In this document: piece after piece, positions 14,394-19,050 of the stretch
How the letters are laid out: each line of letters begins with the position of its first letter
Numbering within the stretch: the stretch's first letter is position 1
NCBI GenBank assembly: GCA_040377825.1
Contig: JBEINZ010000029.1
Location: forward strand, 1-19,050
Length of the DNA stretch: 19,050 nucleotides
Direction: 5' to 3'
From: JBEINZ01 sp040377825
GTDB taxonomy: Bacteria; Pseudomonadota; Alphaproteobacteria; Rhizobiales; Ancalomicrobiaceae
Notes under the pieces: generated by a model
The model's database searches: none
Seen by the model: only the letters and a program-made list of their open reading frames with translations
Told to the model about the DNA's origin: nothing
Position numbers and translations under genes: made by a program

Positions 14394-16073
14394 ATGATCC
14401 TCGTCAATGATGATGCGAGCCGGGGACACATTGAGACGGGTGTCTGGGGCCGGGTGACGCTGGACCATATCTTGCGCAAGGCCGCGCAGACCGATCCGGG
14501 CCGCGTTGCGGTCATCGATTTCGTCGATCGCGCGAACTGGACGCGAGGGGCGGCACTCGCCTTGGATTATGGCGAATTGGATCGACGTGTCGAGGCGGTC
14601 GCGGCGTTTCTCGCAGGCCTCGGCCTCACGCCGGATACTGTCGTCGTCACGCAAATGCCCCCCACAACAGACGCGATCATTGTGTTTTTCGCGCTCCTTC
14701 GCGCCGGGCTTGTCGCTGCCCCCTTGCCGTTGGCCTTGCGGGAAGCGGATATTGCCGAGCGAATAGAAGCGTTGGGCGCCAAGGCCATCGTGACTGTCGC
14801 CGAGACGTCTGGAGAGTGCCATGGCGAGCAAATGCGCGCCGTGGCGGCCGATCTGTTCCAAATTCGATTTGTCTTCGGCTCCGGCCCGGATCTCCCCGAC
14901 GGATTGATCCCGCTCGATCGTGTTTATGATGAAGCCGATTCCATCGGTCGTGCCCCGGATATCGCCCGCAAGGGCAACCCATCCAACCACGCGGCAACGG
15001 TTTCGTGGATTGTTGAGACCGATGGCGGGGCGCCGGCCGCGGCGATTCATGCGCGTTCGCACAATCATTGGATCGCGACCGGCTTCATGTCGCTTTTGGA
15101 AGGCCGGATCGAGCAAGGTGCGACGATCCTGACGACCTTCGCCCCGAGCGGTCTCGTCGGGATCGGGGCGGCTTTGATACCATGGCTCCTGGTCGGCGGT
15201 ACTCTCGTGATCGGACTGCCGGCATCGGTGGAGCGGATCGTGGAAGAGGCGGCTCTCCATGAAGCCTCGCATATCCTCGTGCCGGAAACATTCGCCCGAC
15301 GGCTTTCGGAGCGAATGGACGCGCACCGCCTATCAGCGACGATTCTCGCGGTTACGGCGGGACGGACGCCGGAATTGGAGATGCCGCATGGCCATCCGAT
15401 TGTCGACATCATGCCGCTTGCAGAACGCGGCCTCATTGCGCGCCGGCGCAAGGATCCCGCGCGCCCATCGCATTTGCCCCTTGGGATGATCGCCGCGCCG
15501 AGCGATGTGTCCACCGGACCCGTGCTGATCGAAACCAAACTTAGTGTGACACCGGCGAAGCCGGGCACGCATCAAGACGGAGGTCTTCCTCAGGGCGAAT
15601 TGCTCGTGCGCGGTGCGATGGTCGGCGAAACGGGCTGGCCGCCGCGTTTGGAGCGCGGCTACCGCCGCGAGGGCGATGACTGGGTCGCGACTGGCCTTTC
15701 GATCCGCCAAAGCACTTATAGCGCCAGCGAGGCTGAGATCATCGGCCGGACCGGAGAGACACTCGGCCGGGGTTCGATCGAGATGGCGCTCGATGAACTC
15801 GACAGCGTCTACAGTTCCGCAACCGGAGTTCTCGAGGCGGTCGCATTGCCGATCGAGGCGGAGCACGGCGGTGTTCGGATGGCAGCGGCTGTGGTTCCCC
15901 AGCCAGGCATTCGCCTCGATACACAGGCCTTTATCCTTGAGCTCGAGCAATTGCGATTGGGTCTGCATCGCTTGCCCTCGGAGGTCTTCGCCGTTCCGTC
16001 GATCGCCCGAGCCTCGTCCGGGCGCGTTATGCGCGCCGGCATGGCGTCCCGATTAACGCGCCCTCGCGATTGA
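14394..16073 (+). CDS. AMP-binding (acyl-CoA ligase-like) protein lacking catalytic motifs
   Basis: This 559-aa protein has the layout of the ANL adenylating superfamily, in which fatty or aromatic acids are activated with ATP. Motif after motif is degraded. The ATP loop, normally TSGTTGxPKG, reads ETDGGAPAAAI (208-218). The YGxTE motif reads MPLAE (340-344). The TGD motif reads TGL (433-435). The C-terminal SGK, whose lysine catalyses adenylation, reads SSGR with Arg544. GELLVRG (401-407) and the overall hydrophobic pattern remain, and the frame is intact, so this looks like a maintained pseudoenzyme, not a decaying gene. ATG 14394 has GGAGG 6 bases upstream. It follows the peptide-binding protein gene by 34 bases. 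Some unusual ligase activity cannot be excluded. Confidence 0.75.
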   Translation: MILVNDDASRGHIETGVWGRVTLDHILRKAAQTDPGRVAVIDFVDRANWTRGAALALDYGELDRRVEAVAAFLAGLGLTPDTVVVTQMPPTTDAIIVFFALLRAGLVAAPLPLALREADIAERIEALGAKAIVTVAETSGECHGEQMRAVAADLFQIRFVFGSGPDLPDGLIPLDRVYDEADSIGRAPDIARKGNPSNHAATVSWIVETDGGAPAAAIHARSHNHWIATGFMSLLEGRIEQGATILTTFAPSGLVGIGAALIPWLLVGGTLVIGLPASVERIVEEAALHEASHILVPETFARRLSERMDAHRLSATILAVTAGRTPELEMPHGHPIVDIMPLAERGLIARRRKDPARPSHLPLGMIAAPSDVSTGPVLIETKLSVTPAKPGTHQDGGLPQGELLVRGAMVGETGWPPRLERGYRREGDDWVATGLSIRQSTYSASEAEIIGRTGETLGRGSIEMALDELDSVYSSATGVLEAVALPIEAEHGGVRMAAAVVPQPGIRLDTQAFILELEQLRLGLHRLPSEVFAVPSIARASSGRVMRAGMASRLTRPRD

Positions 16074-16252
16074 TTTCCTTAGCCGCACATTTTTTTCATT
16101 CCGGTCGGCAGTCGTAACCGAACCGCGCGCGCAGTTAATCAATAATTAACCATGAATTTATCAAACTTAACCCTTCTTGCGCGCAATTGCGCAAGCCTGT
16201 CCAGTCGGTCAGCTTGGCGCGAATTGGACGTGCTCCGGAGGTCGGGGGTGTC
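16074..16252 (+). promoter_or_regulatory. AT-rich promoter region of the PopA-like gene
   Basis: The 179 bases separate the AMP-binding-like gene from the next gene. The stretch at 16135-16175 is AT-rich in a GC-rich context and contains a full CtrA-type box and a further TTAACCC half-site at 16167-16173. GGAGG at 16237-16241 and GGGGG at 16244-16248 precede the ATG at 16253. A T7 run near 16091 has no stem before it, so it is not a convincing terminator. Confidence 0.5.
16135..16150 (+). promoter_or_regulatory. CtrA-type box TTAA-N7-TTAAC
   Basis: TTAATCAATAATTAAC matches the full CtrA consensus TTAA-N7-TTAAC without a mismatch. CtrA is the master response regulator of the alphaproteobacterial cell cycle. 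The box ends 102 bases before the start of the PopA-like gene and lies in an intergenic AT-rich patch, where a real operator is expected. Confidence 0.6.
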
Positions 16253-17581
16253 ATGGTCCAGCACGGTCGCGTGCTCGTTATTGAGGAAGGAACTTGCGCG
16301 CAAACGCTTCCGCTCTGGGATTCGGTGCGCGCGAACGGCTACGGTGTGACCTTGGCGCCGCTCGAGGCATCCGCCGAAGCCATCGGCCGCTGCGGCCGAC
16401 CGGACGCGGTCATCCTCAACATGATTGCCGCCGATATGGCGGGGTCGCGCGGGCGCTATGTCGAAGCCGGCACCCGACTGATGCTCGCACAAGGCGGGCG
16501 GCGGCTCCCGATGATCGCGCTCGACGATGCGCGCGGCGCCGATCGACCGGTCGGCATCAGCGAAATGGTGGCGCCGCCTTTTTCAGCTCAACGCCTTCTG
16601 TCACGGATCGCGACAAGTCGCCGTCTTGCGACGATGCAATCGGAGGTGCGACGGCGCATTGAGACGGCCGTGAGCTTCGGCGTGGAGGGCGAGGAGCTTG
16701 GTGGTCCGATCGACGCCGGCGATGCCGATCTTCTGCTCTTCGGCAGCGGCGAACGCTATCATGCGATCGAAGCCGCGCTGTCTCGAACATCGATGATCAC
16801 GGGGGCCTTTACCGCGCGCACCGCGCTCGACTATCTCGCTCGCCGGCCTTTCGATGCGATCCTGATAGATCGGCGCGCGGACGCCGCCGTGGGGTTTCTT
16901 GATCTTCTCCGGCGCGATTCGGCGTTCTATGCCTTGCCCGCGATCGCGTTGGTCGGGGACAGTGACACGGCCACTGCCGAACGCCTGTTTGCCGCGGGCG
17001 CCACGGAGATCGTCGCCCATGCCAATCTTGCCTTTGATCTCGCAAGGCTGACGGCCGGCGCGGTTATCGAGCACCGAATGCGGCAATCATTGCTCGCGGT
17101 TTATGCCAGGGGGCGGACAATCGCGACAAACGACGCGCTGACAGGGCTTTATTCGCGCGGCTTCTTGATGGCACACCTTGACCGCACGCTTGAGGAAGCG
17201 CGCGTGTTCGGCACAGGCGTCGCGGTTGCCACCGTCACGATCGATAGTTTGCCGGGCATCAACGAAGACTTCGGATATGCCTGCGGCGATCATGTCATTC
17301 GTCAGGTCGGACAGATTCTCGCCCGCATGGTGCGCGCGGAAGATCTCGTTGCTCGGTTCGGCGCCGGTCGGTTTGTCGTCGTGCTGCCGGATTCAGGACC
17401 AGAGGCGGCGGAAACGGCTATCCGACGTGCCGCTGCGGTCGTGCGCAGTACCCGGCTCGCCCTGGCGGGAACCTCGGCCGGATTCGCCACCATCGAACTG
17501 ACCGCGTCGGTCATTGCGGCCGGCCAAGCCGATACGGCCGAGACAACGCTTCGCCGTACATTTTCCGCCGCGCCGGTTTGA
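16253..17581 (+). CDS. PopA/PleD-like protein: two receiver-like domains and degenerate GGDEF
   Basis: The 442-aa cytosolic protein has the PleD/PopA layout. Receiver-like domain 1 (about 5-120) has Asn where the phosphorylated Asp is expected (PDAVILN). Receiver-like domain 2 (about 155-270) keeps an Asp (FDAILID) but lacks the acidic pocket. A GGDEF domain follows from about residue 294 (DALTGLYSRG). Its active-site motif reads GAGRF (370-374) instead of GGDEF/GGEEF, and metal-binding positions are altered (IDSLPGIN for DxDxFKxxN). So no cyclase activity is expected. The inhibitory c-di-GMP site RxxD is intact as Arg361-Ala-Glu-Asp364, five residues before the motif, as in PopA of Caulobacter, which binds c-di-GMP to direct CtrA degradation. 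The ATG has GGAGG upstream, and a CtrA box lies in its promoter. Orthology to PopA is inference. Confidence 0.82.
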   Translation: MVQHGRVLVIEEGTCAQTLPLWDSVRANGYGVTLAPLEASAEAIGRCGRPDAVILNMIAADMAGSRGRYVEAGTRLMLAQGGRRLPMIALDDARGADRPVGISEMVAPPFSAQRLLSRIATSRRLATMQSEVRRRIETAVSFGVEGEELGGPIDAGDADLLLFGSGERYHAIEAALSRTSMITGAFTARTALDYLARRPFDAILIDRRADAAVGFLDLLRRDSAFYALPAIALVGDSDTATAERLFAAGATEIVAHANLAFDLARLTAGAVIEHRMRQSLLAVYARGRTIATNDALTGLYSRGFLMAHLDRTLEEARVFGTGVAVATVTIDSLPGINEDFGYACGDHVIRQVGQILARMVRAEDLVARFGAGRFVVVLPDSGPEAAETAIRRAAAVVRSTRLALAGTSAGFATIELTASVIAAGQADTAETTLRRTFSAAPV

Positions 17582-17701
17582 ACCTCCACGGCTACCCGAC
17601 ACGGCGACTTGGCAATCGAAGTTCATATTGTCTATATCGGCGGTCTTGCGCTCGCGTCTTGCGGTACGGGCGAATGATCTTTGTGGCCGGGAGGCGCGAA
17701 C

Positions 17702-18367
17702 GTGACCGAAAAGACGACCCTTGCGCTCAATGTCGTCATCGACGTTGTTTGCCCGTGGTGTTACGTCGGCAAACGGCGACTGGAGCAGGCCTTAGCGCTC
17801 GTACCGGATGTCGATTTCGCGATCCGATATCGCCCGTTCCAACTCGACGCGACACTTCCGCAAGAAGGCGTCGACCACAAAACCTATATGCTGCGGAAAT
17901 TCGGCGATGCGAACCGGGTAGCTGAAGCCCAGGAAAGACTGGCGGGAATTGGTCGCGACATAGGCATCGATTTTCGCTTCGATGCGATCCGCTTCTCGCC
18001 GAACACACTCAATTGTCATCGGCTGATCAAATGGGCGGCCGAAGCGGAAGTGGCTGATGACGTCGTTGCGCGCCTTTATCGGATTTACTTCGCCGAGGGG
18101 GGAAATCTCGGCGACATGGGCCAACTCGCGCGCATTGCGGGAGAGGCCGGCATGAATGGTTCGGAAGTCCTCGGCTGGCTCAAGACGGACGTCGATCGCG
18201 ACGTGATCGAAGCGGAGGTTCGTGACGCCCAACGTATTGGTATAACTGGCGTTCCCTGCATCATTATCGAAAACAAGTATGCAGTGACCGGGGCCCAGGA
18301 GCCAGAAACGCTCGCGGCAGCGTTTCGCGAGATTGCGCAGGAGAAGACCTTCGGGCGGAAAAGTTAG
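17702..18367 (+). CDS. DsbA-family oxidoreductase, FrnE type
   Basis: This 221-aa thioredoxin-fold protein belongs to the FrnE branch of the DsbA family, made of cytosolic thiol-disulfide oxidoreductases or isomerases related to 2-hydroxychromene-2-carboxylate isomerase. The active-site CPWC is at residues 17-20 (DVVCPWCYVGKRRLE). A helical insert carries the family motif FSPNTLNCHRLIKWA, and ITGVPCIII supplies the cis-proline loop near the C-terminus. No signal peptide is present. GTG 17702 is chosen because GGGAGG lies 7 bases before it; the upstream TTG at 17681 has no such site. It follows the PopA-like gene by 120 bases on the same strand and is probably an independent unit. Substrates are unknown. 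Confidence 0.9.
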   Translation: MTEKTTLALNVVIDVVCPWCYVGKRRLEQALALVPDVDFAIRYRPFQLDATLPQEGVDHKTYMLRKFGDANRVAEAQERLAGIGRDIGIDFRFDAIRFSPNTLNCHRLIKWAAEAEVADDVVARLYRIYFAEGGNLGDMGQLARIAGEAGMNGSEVLGWLKTDVDRDVIEAEVRDAQRIGITGVPCIIIENKYAVTGAQEPETLAAAFREIAQEKTFGRKS

Positions 18368-18419
18368 CGCATTTCCCGATCCGATGGACTCATGCGATCG
18401 ACAAGGGATTGCTTCAGGC

Positions 18420-19050
18420 TCAAGTGCCTCGGCGCCTAAGACGGCCTATTTCGATCCCGGCATGTTTCAGGTCCGCGGATAACTCTTCGCTCGCAAAATA
18501 GCGGTATTCCGCTCGGCGTGCTTCAGCAATCGTATCCGTTGGGTCATCCGGATACCCAGGCATTGCCGGATGGCACATGGCAAGCGGCCGCATGCCCGGC
18601 CCGAGAAGAAAGCGCTTAAAAACCGGCCGGAAGTCTGAAGCCAGTGAGAAACCCGTTATCCCTCGGAAGCTATCGTTCGCCATAACACCGAGCTTGGCAG
18701 CCTGAGCGGACAAGCCTCGCGACAAAAGCGCGATAAAGATTGCTTTTGGAACTTCGACACGCCGTTTCACAATCTGGGGGAAAGGCTCCTCGCATGAGCG
18801 GATCCAAATTCGATCGCGGTCGATCGTCCCGTCGCCAACGAGGTCGAGCAACGCCCGGCGCACCGTCGGCAGAACATGGACATGCTGATGACCGTCGATG
18901 AAATCCGGTTGTCGGCCACAAATCGCTTTAAACCGCTGGAGTTGGCGCCCTATCTCGGCCTTGATCTCCAAATAATCGAGCTGCCTCGTGAACGCATTCG
19001 TGATCAAAACCCCAAGAGACGGAAACCGACCATCCGGCGCAAGATGCGGC
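18420..19050 (-). CDS. YdjC/ChbG/HpnK-family carbohydrate deacetylase, 5' end outside the window
   Basis: The visible 209 C-terminal residues belong to the YdjC superfamily, metal-dependent deacetylases acting on N-acetylated sugars such as chitooligosaccharides (ChbG) or hopanoid-linked sugars (HpnK). The frame is open to the window edge and reads LAPDGRFPSLG before the first possible internal start (TTG 19007), so the true start lies beyond 19050. IDGHQHVHVLPTVRRAL carries metal-binding and catalytic histidines; the first catalytic Asp expected near the N-terminus is outside. LAMCHPAMPGYPDDPTDTIAEARRAEYRYFAS is the typical C-terminal region. It converges with the FrnE-type gene across 52 bases. 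ChbG versus HpnK cannot be decided here. Confidence 0.85.
   Translation of the reverse strand, partial: PHLAPDGRFPSLGVLITNAFTRQLDYLEIKAEIGRQLQRFKAICGRQPDFIDGHQHVHVLPTVRRALLDLVGDGTIDRDRIWIRSCEEPFPQIVKRRVEVPKAIFIALLSRGLSAQAAKLGVMANDSFRGITGFSLASDFRPVFKRFLLGPGMRPLAMCHPAMPGYPDDPTDTIAEARRAEYRYFASEELSADLKHAGIEIGRLRRRGT

Noticed and set aside
14106..15326. A 406-codon open frame antisense to the binding-protein and AMP-ligase-like genes
   Set aside because: It is long, but its Arg/Asp/His-rich composition has no domain pattern, and it covers two well-supported genes with good ribosome-binding sites.

Overview
This 19-kb window looks like chromosome of a GC-rich alphaproteobacterium, probably of the order Hyphomicrobiales (Rhizobiales). 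The clues are an IalB-type periplasmic protein, a RibA with a long N-terminal extension, an alphaproteobacterial-style HspQ, a UbiH/COQ6-type hydroxylase, a perfect CtrA-type box (TTAA-N7-TTAAC) and a PopA-like double-receiver/GGDEF protein. I see no rRNA, tRNA, insertion sequence, CRISPR array or prophage. Family calls come from reading motifs and from memory of family members; no search was run.

Layout. Positions 1-2116: a possible divergent gene start, then ribA (GTP cyclohydrolase II) and a cytochrome b561, both on the plus strand. Positions 2094-4058: minus strand, an unrecognised protein with a WYL-like segment and a DUF2182 membrane protein, separated by an AT-rich gap. Positions 4221-6398: a UbiH-type flavin hydroxylase (+) convergent with an AEC-family permease (-). 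Positions 6526-9181: plus strand, an LpxL/HtrB-type acyltransferase, a malyl-CoA lyase closely resembling the Chloroflexus enzyme, and hspQ. Positions 9227-12208: minus strand, an amine-dehydrogenase-type flavoprotein and an IalB protein. Positions 12491-18361: plus strand, a YejA-like peptide-binding protein, an AMP-ligase homologue that has lost its catalytic motifs, a PopA-like degenerate c-di-GMP protein and a FrnE/DsbA-family thiol oxidoreductase. Positions 18420-19050: minus strand, a YdjC/ChbG/HpnK deacetylase cut by the window edge.

Themes. Genes are mostly short transcription units with frequent strand switches, so the window is not one pathway. Two parts stand out. The first is a likely regulatory locus at about 14.4-17.6 kb. 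There a probable pseudo-acyl-ligase is followed by a protein with two receiver-like domains and a GGDEF domain whose active site is GAGRF but whose c-di-GMP inhibitory site (RAED) is intact, and a perfect CtrA box lies 103 bases upstream of its start. That is the layout of a c-di-GMP effector of the cell-cycle circuit (PopA-like), not of a cyclase. The second is metabolic. A Chloroflexus-type malyl-CoA lyase and a trimethylamine-dehydrogenase relative with a re-engineered substrate pocket suggest use of C1, C2 or amine compounds.
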